NCBI GenBank assembly: GCA_965369705.1
Contig: CBDURF010000189.1
Coordinates: 1 to 6,546 of the forward strand
Source: JAGLCY01 sp965369705
GTDB lineage: Bacteria; Krumholzibacteriota; Krumholzibacteriia; LZORAL124-64-63
Direction of reading: 5' to 3'
DNA: 6,546 nt
The notes beneath the pieces are model-generated. The model was not told the DNA's origin. It did no database searches and was given only the letters and a program-made list of their open reading frames with translations. A program made the translations under genes and the position numbers. How positions within the stretch are numbered: the stretch's first letter is position 1; each line of letters opens with the position of its first letter. Below, piece by piece: positions 6,538 through 6,546 of the stretch.

Positions 6538-6546
6538 GACCGGTGG

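Noticed and set aside
1..6546. CRISPR array, transposon ends, tRNA or other RNA gene, prophage or defence module
   Set aside because: No regularly spaced repeats, transposase, cloverleaf-like sequence or phage/defence motifs were seen; the window is metabolic and envelope genes with short gaps.

Overview
The window is a GC-rich stretch with every convincing gene on the + strand: the end of one gene, a two-gene envelope module, and a three-gene catabolic operon. Exported proteins with a classical Sec signal peptide and a PepSY-type inner-membrane protein suggest a Gram-negative (diderm) bacterium. No rRNA, tRNA or lineage-specific marker is present, so I do not name a phylum; a high-GC environmental lineage outside the well-studied model groups is my inference.

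Layout. (1) Bases 1-809: an alpha/beta-hydrolase esterase of the enterochelin-esterase (Fes/IroE-like) type whose reading frame runs open off the left edge, so its N-terminus is missing. (2) Bases 845-873: a good sigma70-like promoter, followed by a secreted DUF4920 protein (945-1424) and, one base later, a PepSY-associated three-helix membrane protein (1426-1992). (3) Bases 1993-2149: a 157-base intergenic region with a candidate promoter (2032-2060), then three genes: the lysine-ketoglutarate reductase half (2150-3475) and saccharopine dehydrogenase half (3508-4833) of the bifunctional enzyme AASS, as separate polypeptides, and an ALDH7A1/antiquitin-type alpha-aminoadipic semialdehyde dehydrogenase (4871-6424). 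(4) Bases 6454-6483: a strong intrinsic terminator closing the operon, followed by another promoter-like sequence (6509-6537) pointing right.

How it works together. The three enzymes form the complete upper saccharopine route of lysine catabolism: lysine + 2-oxoglutarate -> saccharopine -> glutamate + 2-aminoadipate-6-semialdehyde -> 2-aminoadipate. This is the route of animal and plant mitochondria and is uncommon in bacteria, where cadaverine, aminovalerate and lysine-aminotransferase routes are better known. The gene order repeats the domain order of the eukaryotic fusion. The upstream DUF4920/PepSY pair looks like a separate cell-envelope unit, and nothing in the sequence ties it to lysine metabolism. 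The main interest of the window is this compact, apparently dedicated operon, flanked by recognisable transcription signals.
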